A program made the position numbers and the translations under genes. DNA of 64,000 nt, from the NCBI GenBank assembly GCA_009741485.1, contig CM019237.1, positions 45,539,190 through 45,603,189 on the forward strand, given 5' to 3'. This DNA comes from Malurus cyaneus samueli. Its lineage: Eukaryota > Chordata > Aves > Passeriformes > Maluridae. The notes under the pieces were generated by a model. It made no database searches. It had not been told where the DNA came from and saw only the letters and a program-made list of their open reading frames with translations. This document shows positions 1-11,000 of the stretch, in pieces (the stretch's first letter is position 1; each line of letters starts with the position of its first letter).

Positions 1-35
1 TCCGCCGCCGACCCTTCCTCCTCTCCAGCCGCCAT
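1..35 (-). CDS. DDX47: 5' end of a coding region, probable DDX47 (partial, runs off the window)
   Basis: On the minus strand an ATG at 35-33 in a good context (AAG before it, G after it) opens a frame that reads M-A-A-G-E-E-E-G-S-A-A before the window ends; only eleven codons are visible. An acidic start of the form MAA-x-EE is what I recall for the nucleolar DEAD-box RNA helicase DDX47, which works in ribosomal RNA processing. The stronger argument is position: in mammals DDX47 lies immediately downstream of APOLD1 on the same strand, and the APOLD1-like gene here is also on the minus strand at 4262-5002. The start codon overlaps a YY1-type element (AAGATGGCGGC), typical of housekeeping promoters whose YY1 site contains the start codon. 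Identity is an inference; another MAA-starting housekeeping gene is possible. Confidence 0.45.
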   Translation of the reverse strand, partial: MAAGEEEGSAA

Positions 36-120
36 CTTAGGCCGTCCCCCTCCTCGTGCGGCGCAAAGCACTCTGGGAGCTGTAGTCCTCCTGGGGTGCG
101 ACGGGAGTTGTAGTTCCGGA
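36..120 (-). promoter_or_regulatory. CpG-rich housekeeping promoter with two ZNF143/Staf-type sites
   Basis: Read on the minus strand, 86-71 is ACTACAGCTCCCAGAG, a close match to the ZNF143/THAP11 element, and 115-103 is AACTACAACTCCC, a second half-site of the same kind. An ETS-like TTCCGGA sits at 114-120. There is no TATA box. The orientation and the YY1-type element at the start codon suggest leftward transcription into the gene at the window edge. Confidence 0.6.
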
Positions 121-140
121 GAAAGAGCCGAGCGGAGCGG

Positions 141-3100
141 GTGGGTTTTCCCTCGACTCCCAGGGGTGCCCAGGGAAGGGGAGGATGCGGATCTGCAGCC
201 GCAGCCTGGGACAATTGGCTGGGGGAAAGAAAACCTTCCTGCCTGCCCAGCGGTAACCCCGGGCGGCTGAACCTCAGGCCTGCAGCTGAGCCCAGCGCTG
301 CGGTGCTTGGGCAGTGCGTGATGCTGTTCCCAGCTCACACTGAAAGGAATGAGAAGGGAGTTTCTTTACAAATAGACTGATTCTGGGGGTAAGAGAAGGC
401 TAATACTGGGAGATAGAAGGAAACAATGGGAAGGATTTCCGTAGGAATTCCTTTGATTGACTTATCCCAGACTATGTTAATAGACTACAAGAGCAGAGAT
501 ACAGAGATGTATGTTGAAACGGGGCAATGTATGATAGAAGGGGGGTTTCATCAAGCATTTTAGGGAGCCTGTACTCTCAAGTACCTCAGCCAATGGGGAA
601 AGAGAGAGGGAACTGTGGACGGGAAATTGAGATAAAAAGAGGCTGCGTCCTCTATGAATTTGAGAGACCCCATGGGAAATGCCCATGACCTCTCCCTTTA
701 TTCATGAATGAAGTTGCGGGACTCCTCTGTCTCCTTTTTGGACATAAACCTCTGGTGCTTGTGGATTAATTTTCCTAACAATACCTTCCACAGCTGTGAA
801 AGAACATGGCAAAATGAGCTGGCCGGGCACAAAAAGACAAGAATATTTATAAACTTACATACATAATGTGTAGAAAGAAAAAATTAACTGCTTCGGAAGT
901 GCTGGTAGGAAACATTTTGAAGCATTAGTGATGGGAAGAGGGAAAAGAACTGTCATTATCCCACATTGTTTTCCTGTTTATGGTAATTGCTAGCATGAAT
1001 TTTTGAAGTGTCAGAAATACAAAATCAACTAAACCATGTCAACTCACATCATGAAATAAGAGAGTACAGGATGAGAATAGATGCAAACACCCTGCCAGCT
1101 CTCTTGATTGCTGCTGTCGTGACTTAGGCCTGCAAGTGCATGAAAGGTGAAAATGGATATGCATTTAATGATTTTTCAGGGAGTGCAGTATCAAAATATC
1201 ATTATGATGAAAGTTCCTGAGTTACTGTTTCCGTCTGGTCTGGGTGTAATATCTCTGATCTGTAGTCCCAATGCTGACTGCAGCAGGGCAACCTTGCAGC
1301 TAGGTGAGCTTTCTTTGTTTTAGGGAAAATAAGGCTAACATATGCAAGATGTTAGGGTTCTGTGTTTGGGCTTCAAAAGGACAGCAGAGCTGGCTGCAGA
1401 ATGAAACTCACGTCTGCATTTCAGAGCAGACCTCCCTCTATCTGGGAAGGCCAGCTGGGCATGCTCTCAGTGGAAATGCTGATGTGCTTCAGCATCTCTC
1501 ACTGGATTCCAGGCATGGCATTTCCTCTGCTCCCAGAACAATGAGGAAAGTGAGAGGAAGTACGAACAAACTCTCTGCGTGACAGGGAAAGAAGAGGAAA
1601 CCTGAAACAATTCATGGCAGGAGTGGCAATGAGACTGCTGCATCCCACTATGCTCAGGAGCAATGATAAATTAAAACAAAAAAAAGAAAACAAAAACCAC
1701 CCTCTGTAAATGCTCTTTGTGACCATATGTTTCAAAAATTATAGCAGTCTGAGCCATGAGCTTGCTAAATATCATTAGTGCTAAAGATTAAGCTTGGCCA
1801 GCATGTAGACATGAACCCCCTGTAAGGGTCACTGGGATGCCTCAGGAAATGGAGTCAGGGATGTGACAGGAAGTTACTGCTTGTGATTCTTTGTTGAGAT
1901 CATCGCCCATATATTATGGTACTGTTTTATTGGCGAGCAGGGTGGAGAAATTCTATTCTGGTGAAATTTCAATTATTGTAATTTTCTTTTGTCCATAGAT
2001 GTATTTAAATGAAAGTTTTCTCCTGTCCTAATCTGCTGTTGAGGACATTCATGTGGAATAAAATAAATATACAGTTTCTAAATAGTAATTCCCTTTCTGT
2101 GCTTTTCAGCACAGGACACTGCAGATTATACTGGATTTAGAAATTTTCACTCCAGGGCTTTTAAACTTGGCTTTTGATCAAATATGTTCCTAGCTCTGTT
2201 GCATGTTACAGCTCAGTCTTCCTCAGCAGGGGCAGGGTGAGAGCATTGAACTTCAGTGCAGATATAATGTCAGCTGTTTCACGAAGGAAACATAATGAGA
2301 TAAGATAGACAATGTGTACAGCTCATCACATCCAGGTGTGCAGAGAGACATTGACACAAAAGTGCTTCATTTTCATTTATTTGAATCAGCAGTTTACTTG
2401 TTAATTTCTGGCAAACAGGCATGGGTATCACAAGCATTTCAATGAGTCCCACTCCGAGGAACCAGAGCTTTTATTCTTCCTATATATGGAAACAAATGTT
2501 GATATTATGAGAAGAAGAGACAAAAAGGACAAGGATTCAAGCTTTGTGACATGGAGTGTTGCTCTTCCTAAGAATTTGGTCAATGTTACAGATTTACAGA
2601 GCAATTTTTTCAGATCATTTGTATTTGCACCTGTGCCAGGAAGTTTCCCTTATCCACCGGGGCATGCTTGTGGAGGGAATTACCTCTGCATTAACTCTTC
2701 TGGTTGTCTCAAGTTAGTTTCAGGGTCTCTTCCTTTTACCTCTTTCAGGTACTGACATGATCCCCATCATCACTGTACTTGAGCACTTTTAAGCATTTGT
2801 CCCAGAAACATCCTTTTGAGGTATGAGGTAAGGAAGTACTATCCCCATTTTTTAGACAGGGAACTGAGGTACTGATGGGTCAAAAAATCACAAAGGGAAT
2901 ATTTAGCAGAACAGTCATATGAAACAGGATCTCAGTCCTCACTTCTGCTTTGTAGGGGCTCTGCCACTGAATCATCCCACTCCTCTCTACCTCTCTGATT
3001 ATTAGCACCCGCATATATTTCACTAATATGAAGCCTTCCTTGGGAAACGATGTTAGGAGTGTGTGTAGCTCTCCGTGAGTGCTGCTTCCTCACAGGTGAT

Positions 3101-4261
3101 CCCCTGTGGGTCTCACAGGGTGTTTGACTGCATGGAGAGTGGCACCTCCACCTCTCAGGTGTGCTCCCATCACAGCAGAGCAGCAGAGCTCCAGCTCAGA
3201 CCAGTAACACCAATCTTCCCTTCCCTTCCCTTCCTGCTGCAAGAGACATAACTGCTTTCTTCCACCAGTGCCCTGACCAGACTCTGGTCCCAGGGTCACT
3301 CTTCTTCTCTGTTTTGGCTCCTAAGATCTGTTGACAGTGTTAGGCTGTGTTTCACCTATTTTATAACTATCTGCATTCAGCTCATGCTTTCCTTTTCCTA
3401 TAGGGACTTGCCCTCTTTCACAGCAAAATAACAGGTAACTTGCTCTTACATGCCACAGACTTGCTTTTACTCTGATAGAAATTGCTTTCCTTTGGAACAG
3501 AGGCCTCCTTTTCCTTAAAAAAAAAAAAAAAAAGAAAGAAAAAAAGAAAAAAAAAGCACTCTTAAATACAATGTCAAAACCTTAAAATAATTCTGTGTAA
3601 ATAAATAGAACATAAACATCACAGTTCTCAGTCTGGAGAGGTTTCTTCAAAAGGGATAACAAATTCTGGCCCTGCTATTTCACCCTGGGATGGTGAACTA
3701 TGAATACAGTCTGTTATATCTGGAGCTGCTTCTTTCTACAGCATTTCCAGATGTACCTTGGTAATGGGACTGTACTCTGCTGGAAATTGGCAGCTGCTGG
3801 CTTTTTAGGGTACTCCAGCCCTTGTACCACACACGGATTCATAAGTTGTTTACAAAATAAGTTCAGTCAGCATCAGGTGTTTCATCAGCCTCCTGATCCA
3901 CTTCTTTTTGCTGCCTTGGGGAAGCAGAGCAGTGGAGATGGCTGAGGGAAACATGGGTCTGCAGAACATCCGCCTGCCCCATCCTGCAGGCTCCGAGATC
4001 TGCTGCTGTATGTGTCAGAATCCGTGTTTCCATCTTATCCTCCTGCCCTGCTCAGGTGGCTGCTGTCACTTGGTGGGGGGGGGTGTGTTTGTGTAATCTT
4101 TGGCTTTCTGTCGGGAAGGAGTTTGTGTTTGGATACGGATGAAGCACGTGAGATGTGCGTACCTGTGTGCGTCAGCACCATAAAACAGGTAGAGGTGCTA
4201 GTGGTCACAGTTAATGATGTAATGTCTCCAAACCCAGTTTTAATAAGGGCCAAACACTGTT
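141..4261. other. no gene seen; probably includes the APOLD1 3' untranslated region
   Basis: This stretch holds only short, non-conserved-looking open frames. Because the APOLD1-like coding region ends at 4262 on the minus strand, its 3' untranslated region must extend leftward into this stretch; a minus-strand AATAAA (TTTATT on plus) lies near 2376-2381, but I cannot tell which site is used. An A-rich tract lies at 3517-3556 and a short G run near 4075-4083. Confidence 0.4.
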
Positions 4262-5002
4262 TCAGCTCGATGGTCTCAGGATCTCAGCAGTGGTTTTAGC
4301 CCCCAAGCTCAGTCTCCTCGTGCAAGGGGAAAGCTCGGTTCTGGACTCAAGAAGGTCACAGACTTCATCCATTGCCCTGGTGCAGGTCTCCAGGTTGTCA
4401 GCCAGCTTCTGGATTTTGGCCTTCAGCACAGCCTGGCTTACTTTTGTGACCTCCTTTGTGTATTCTGGCACGAGGAAGCTGTGGGAGCCACAGCAGACCA
4501 TGAAGCAGACGGACTTGTAGAGGGAGATGGATGCCCTCTTCTCTGAGTGGCACAGCACGGGGTCACCTGGGCCCTGCCCTCGGCAAAGGAACTCCAGGCA
4601 GCCGAGTATTTCCCTCATCTGTTTCCGACAAGTCGTTGCAATTTCCTGCACCTTCCTCACCTCTCGGGAATTGCAGAGCACCAAGGAGAGGTCAGAAGTG
4701 ATGCTGACGGCCCCCCCAGCAGTGGCCAGGCCCAGACCCACAGCTGACGCCAGCAGAGAGGCTCCCAGTGTTGCTGGGCTCAGGGACAGTCCCAGGATGG
4801 CTGTGACAGCTCCTGTGGCGGTCAGGGTGTTCCCGCTGATGTTGGCGATCACGGACCTTTTGCGGAGCTTGTTGAGTTTCTGAGCTGCCTTGCGGAGGTG
4901 AGCAATTTGACCACGCAGCCTCTGTCTCTGATCCAGCAGTGCTACGTGGAAATGGTGTGTGGGGTCTGGCATCTGCAGGAAGGCAGCGCTGTTCGTCTCC
5001 AT
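4262..5002 (-). CDS. APOLD1: apolipoprotein L domain-containing protein 1 (APOLD1) orthologue, short isoform
   Basis: The 246-residue product matches the APOLD1 family along its length and is close to the roughly 248-residue short human form. Landmarks are a basic helix with LRKAAQKLNKLRKRS near residues 36-50, a long hydrophobic glycine/alanine block at about 52-100 containing GLSLSPATLG and TAGGAVSITSDLS, the segment KVQEIATTCRKQMREILGCL at about 117-136, a third hydrophobic stretch near 163-178, and a C-terminal coiled region beginning KVSQAVLKAKIQKLAD. APOLD1 is an endothelial, immediate-early membrane protein linked in mammals to vascular permeability and stress responses. The hydrophobic blocks suggest membrane-spanning hairpins. 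A splice acceptor lies just before the ATG, so a longer isoform using an upstream exon, as in mammals, is possible; I could not identify that exon. The frame is intact. Confidence 0.93.
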   Translation of the reverse strand: METNSAAFLQMPDPTHHFHVALLDQRQRLRGQIAHLRKAAQKLNKLRKRSVIANISGNTLTATGAVTAILGLSLSPATLGASLLASAVGLGLATAGGAVSITSDLSLVLCNSREVRKVQEIATTCRKQMREILGCLEFLCRGQGPGDPVLCHSEKRASISLYKSVCFMVCCGSHSFLVPEYTKEVTKVSQAVLKAKIQKLADNLETCTRAMDEVCDLLESRTELSPCTRRLSLGAKTTAEILRPSS

Positions 5003-5007
5003 GGCTT

Positions 5008-5026
5008 CTGTCCAGAAACAGAAAAG
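5008..5026 (-). other. probable splice acceptor just upstream of the APOLD1 start
   Basis: On the minus strand a pyrimidine-rich tract with TTTCTG repeats ends in GACAG at 5012-5008, five bases before the ATG at 5002. This fits the two-exon structure of mammalian APOLD1, where the main coding exon follows an intron. No RNA evidence is available here. Confidence 0.45.
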
Positions 5027-5029
5027 TCT

Positions 5030-8000
5030 GGATTGGGATTTATGTCAAAAAAACCCATGAGACATGCTTATCCTGGATCACCATTTTAGAGATGGCATTC
5101 AGCCAAATTTTTGTTGCTTCACTCAGCCACAACAAAGGTTTCTCATCTGCACACACATGCACACTCGTGTACACACACATACCCATTTGTGCATATTGCA
5201 TATTCCACTGTAACTTTCAGACAGTGAAACTTTTAAAAGTTTTCCTTACTCCCTTCAAAGACTAAAATATCCTAAGGGCTGGAATCAGAGGTGTTGTTGC
5301 CATTATCTCTGTCAAGACACAAAATGTCTCTTCAAGCCCTGGGGACTGAAATTCCCCTGAGATTAAGGGGCTCAATGCCCAGAATAGTAATGCTGCCAGA
5401 ACTAAGGTGTTGTACCCCTGATGGGATTCAGGGGATCTGCAATATAGAAGGACATCTTTCACAAGAAAAGTCAGACTCTAAGGAGGTGAAAGCCACCATT
5501 CCAAGTTTTCATTTAGGGGTTATTTCCCATTAAAGGAGGATAGAGGGAAGGTGCTGAGTGGCATCTATGTCTGGCTTTTCCATGTAGGAGGTGAGCAGCT
5601 TATTGATGCCTTGGACAGGTATTGTGAACATCCTTCCTTTATTCCTAGTGCAACCTGTGGTTGTGGATCCCCAGTTACAGTGGCAGGGAGGCCTAAGGAC
5701 CTGGTTTAAAATATTCATGAAGAGCATGGCCCATTTTTAGTGTGCACACCCTTGGGGATGGGGGAACAGAGCAAATACAAGACACGTGAATGGAAGAGGC
5801 TTGAAAACTGCTGGCTATGGCAAACCTCCCCTGGCAAGAGAGAAGCAGTGCCTTCCCTTCTAGAAGATGAATCTTCAGGGTTTCCATGCTAGATGACCTC
5901 TGTTTGCTGTCTCTGTTATTTGTCACAAGGCCAGAAAGAAATGCTCCAATAACCATTTTCAGGTTTCTCTAAGGCTGCAAAATGCTTTACAAAAGAAGCC
6001 AGCATCCTTAACCCTGCTTACAGGGAACCTGAGGCAAGGGAATAAACAGGAATGAAGTATCTGATTGTCTGGTGGAAGCAGAATTTCTGCACTTCACAGC
6101 CCCGTATTGTGCACCCAGATGTGCTACCTCTGCACCTAGCAAGGTCCAGGCACAGAGCTAAGAAGCTGTTTGCAGTCCATAATGCCCTCATAGCCAAAAG
6201 AAATCTCTGTAGCAGAAAGGCCCTGTCACAAAGCCAGCTAAGCAAAACTATTTATTGCTGCAGGCACCTTTTCACTGCTAAGCTTTCTGAGGAGGTGCCT
6301 AGTGCCTCACAAAGTTGCACTATGTAGTTAAGATCCTTAGGGCATCATTCTGCAGAATCCTCATGTTGTCACAGAAGGAGAAAACTTTGTACAGTAAATA
6401 GTCTTTCTATCCCGAAGTGTGCATACAAAAATTCTCACTGCAATCTTTCCCCCTTTCTCCTTGCTTGTCCTAATCCGTTTCACACAGATCCTTTAAAACC
6501 TCCCCCTATGCACTTCAGAAAATGTCTCAGTCCCTCTCGGTGTCATTGAGCCATTTGAATCACTTGGTACATTGGGCTTCTCTCCACTGGAGGTAGTGGT
6601 CTATTATTTTTACCTTATAATCAGAGATAAAGCCAGAAGCACAAGGACTGACAATAATCTAAATGGATACCAGCATTGAAGGGACCAATGAGAATATCAC
6701 CAATAACTTAACAGATCAATATGACAATCATTAAATATATCAGCTCCTGTAACCTCTTAACAATTTGTTCTAAAGATTTAATGACTGAGAACTGTCTCAG
6801 GTAATAACAGCAGCGATCTCACTGCATTATTGGAACAATCATTCAATATATATCATAAGCCATGTAGTAATGCATATCCTTTGATGCTGATAAATGCCAG
6901 CATAAAGGAAAAAAGTCCAGCTCCTGATCTTAGAGAAAAATCTCCCCAACAATTAAGATATACATTATTTCAAAACCTACAAGCACTTTCCTAATGGAAT
7001 ACTCGGAGACACTCCAAAAATGACTGGTTCAAACTTACCTTCAGTTTCCAGCTGCTGTCCCAGAAGACAAATTTTGATCTGTTTCTGGAGGAGACCAATT
7101 TATAGCTCCTGCGGACCAATTGCTGCGATGGGAATGCTTTGCCTCATACTGGGAGTTTGCCATTTCCTGTTCTCCCTTGTGCAGGAGGATGTGACACAGT
7201 GGAAAGTGACCTGTGGGACAGCGAGCACACATCATGTTCAGGAAACGATCCCTGCAAATGGACATTGTGTGTTCGCTTTTCCTGAAGTGTAGCATGAAAA
7301 AAAATTTAAAATTGCAGCCTATTCCTGGCTCTGAGGTAGTGCAGACATCCCCTGCAGGGAGCAGTTGCCTTTCCTTTCCCTGAAATAGCAACTGACCTTA
7401 CTCTGTGCTGGAGCCGCCAATTGCTTGATGACTTAAGTTTCCCTCTGCCACATGTCTGGGGCCCGTGGAGCTCTCAGCCAGCCAGCTACTCCGTTCAAGG
7501 CCAGTGTACTTTTAAAATCCCAGCTCTTTGGGACAATCCATAAAAGGGAAGCAGCTCCACAGCAAGATCATTGCTCTGGATTCCCTTCTCCTTCTCAGTA
7601 CATAAAATAAGCTGCAAAAAGAGCGATCTCACTGTGTTTTTACTCTGTTTCTTAACCATGAGCATCACAATGGTTGAGAAACAACCCTGTTGTTTTCCTA
7701 AGGTGCTTGCCCAGCAATCAGTATTCAAAAAGAAAGGATCATTTGGATCCCCTGTTTTGTTGCCTGGCAGTCGTGCCATACAAATGTGGCCAGATCACAG
7801 AGCAATGACTGTACTGGGGAGGAACAGATTAAGTGCTGCTTCTGGTGCTGCCTTCCATGCTGAACCAGGGCCAGTTTTAATCAAAGAGAGATTCTTTTGA
7901 TGGGGTCAGGAAAAATCACATTTTTGATGCCACTGAGTGGTAGATCAAAGTGTCAGACCAGGGTAGCATGTGTCTATAATGACACAGGACCTGTGATGCT

Positions 8001-11000
8001 GGGGACACTTCTTTTGAGCTGCTGTGCTTGAAGATGGGACAAACTTCCTTGTTTGGTGGATTCTTACTCTTCAGGACTATTTGTTGACAGGGAGGCTCTG
8101 ATTGTGCCCTGGACCTCACCTATCTGGGGAGCTGAAAGGTCTCTAATTGTCACTGGTGAGGCTTTCCTTTTGAATTTGTGAGATGTGTAGCCACACAATT
8201 GCAGGAGCTGACCTTGAAAAGAGCCAGGACTGAGGCAGCAGGCAAGGGATAGTGGAAGGCTGGGATTATTCATTTCAATGGTTGCTTGGTTTTTGATGGT
8301 GTTAAAATAGGTGTGAAAGAGTATGTCAAGTGTTTTGTTGGAGGTAGACCTACAGGGGATGAAACATGAATGAACAAATAAATAGCATGGAAGGGTTATT
8401 TCAACTTTTCACAGACAAGACAAGAGAAAACATAATTTTGAAGATGCCTGAATATGCAGTTTTGGTCTATTATAATTTGTACATACTGCACGTTAACAGG
8501 AAGGTGAGCTTTGACACTGAAGGAAACGGTGCTTTAGCCCTTCCCTTTGTTTTAGCAAGTGTGTGCTTGAATTGGAGCCTGTCTGCCTTGGCAAGGGTTT
8601 GCAGTTGATAGAGAATTCTTTTCCCACATTCTCAACAGAATAGGGCACTTTTTTTTTTTTCATGTAACTCTATCTGAATTCATGCCTGTAGATGTGTCCT
8701 TGTTAGGGACAGAGAGTTTTGGTATAAGTGAAATAACAAAGAAAAGGAAAAAAAGCTGGTCTACATGAGCCTAAGATGATGACAGTTTTGGATACTCTAT
8801 TTCCTTTTCCAGTGCTCTTCTTTCAATAAACTCAGTTGCCCAATATTGTCAGAATTGCCTGCAATGCTCAGTATGTGGGCAAGGACCTGATTAGACTGCA
8901 GGAGGGACAATTTACTTTTCTTAGAGTATTCCCTTACAGACTTTCCTGCCCATTGAAAGATCTGCACTTCACTCAAGATGAGATTTTGGTCTCAGCCAAG
9001 GATGGTTTCTTCACAGAAATCATCCCATGGCTCCTTCACCATTTAAAAAGAGAGAGAATAATCCCCATAATCCACCCCTGTAATAAGGTGCATATCTGGA
9101 AAGTATGGACTTCACATGACAACCTACAGATGTCAACTTGATTTTAGAAAAGAGATGTGCATTATAATAGGAAACATTATTTCCTGGGGAGTGGCTCTAC
9201 CACAGCATTTTGTGATTTGTTCTTGTCCCTGCTGACACTGTCACAAGCATTCCTTTGGTGAGAGTGCTGGTCCTCTCTCCCACTGCTAATTAGAAATACC
9301 AGCTCCAGCAAAGGTGAGCAGGTGGCAATGGGAGCCAGATGGGAGAAAAGTGTCTTCTCTCAACACCTGCCATGGACTGAAAGGCTTGTAGTGCCATTAG
9401 TGCACTTGCCCAGATGTAAATACATCTGCAGAGTCACCAAGAGCCTGCTTGGAGTGAATCTTAATATATCAGGGATGTCCAGACTTGTGGGGTAAGTCTG
9501 ACCTTCACTGGCAGTCCTGCAAGCTGGCAGAGGTCTGACCATCCTGCCTACTATACACTTTCACCCAACCCCTCTGCTGCTCCTGTCTCTTTGTTTGTGA
9601 CCTGTGAAGCACTTGGGCTTGATGGTGGACAGGGCACAGCAGGTGTTTCACAATGACCCTGGCCAGAAATGGAACCTCTGCTCCACCCTTTCCCATCTAG
9701 TCACATCCTCATGAAGTGCACGAGGGCATTTTGTGGGAGCAGGTGACCAGAAAAGGGAAGAAAGGATGTTTTATTGCCTCAGCTCTCTTCCTTTCAGAGG
9801 ATTTTGGCAGAAAGGACTGCTCTTTATGCTTTTGGTCTTTCCAGCAGAAGGGATATATAGCAGAAGTGTTTGCAGCTACTGTGATGTAAGATTTGAATGC
9901 AAATGTGTAACATTTGAAACTGGAGTTTCAAATATACTCTTCCTTTATTAATATGGTTTTGATCAAATAACTGAGAAAAATTGAGTAAATCTACATATGT
10001 GCCATCTTTAAAACAAATTTCTGCCATGCTTGGTACTTTGAACCTTAACTGTTTGATCCTGGAGCTGAAAGCTCATTTTTTCACTTTTATTTTCTTTTTT
10101 AACTGAAACAAAGACAAATTCACAGCAAGATATTAATTCAGAATCAGTGGAAACTAGAACAGGCCAAAACTAAAAGAAAGCAAAGTAACCTTACCAGAAG
10201 ATCCAAATTAATTTTTGAAAGCATCCCAGAATGAGACAGGCTGCTCTGGGCTCTGGTCACTGGTGTATGGAGGACTTCAGCCAGGTTTGAAGAAAGTGGC
10301 AAAGAGCAGAGCAGGGTGGGGGGATCAGGAAAGCCTGTGGAATGAGAATACCTCGTTAGTTCCATTTAAGCAGAAAATTAGTCAAGCGCACTGACTGTGC
10401 TTGCTTTGTGAACAAGCACTCATGTAACAAAAATACCATCCTAAATTGCCTTGTCAAAACACTGTTAGCAGTGTTTGCAGAGATCAAGCGTTTATTTGAA
10501 TATGGAGAATGAATTTCTGCAATGTATTTAAACAAAGCAGTTTATGCTGCCATTTGCCAGCTTAAATTACATGTTTCAGTGCAGGCTGTGGCATGAGCCT
10601 AACGCACAAAGAAACAACTCCCCACTTACCCCAAAAGCCTCCAGCCTTGGCTGTGGCTCAGCTGACGTCGCTCAGCGCAGCCACACGCACGTTCTGCTGA
10701 GACCAATGCTGCTGGAGGACTTTTTCTCTCTTCAGTGTCTGAGCATCTCCGCAATGAACAATTCTGGCTGCCCATTCCCTCCAGGATTAGAGAAAACAGA
10801 GAACTGTTAGCATATTTCCAGAACTGGAAAGCACTGTAATAGGTTGGTAAAAAGTAGGAATTAGGTAACCTGGTTTCTTGTGTCTCTTTTCCAGTCGACT
10901 TAGTGATGGCTGAGTTCACTAAGCAACATTTCTCTTGGAAGAAAAGAGTCTGGATTCTTCTCACCTACAAAAACTACTTATTTTTGTGACACTTTCAAGG

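Noticed and set aside
10640..10700. CpG patch with a CRE-like site as a promoter
   Set aside because: Too short and isolated; no TATA, CCAAT or coding region follows.
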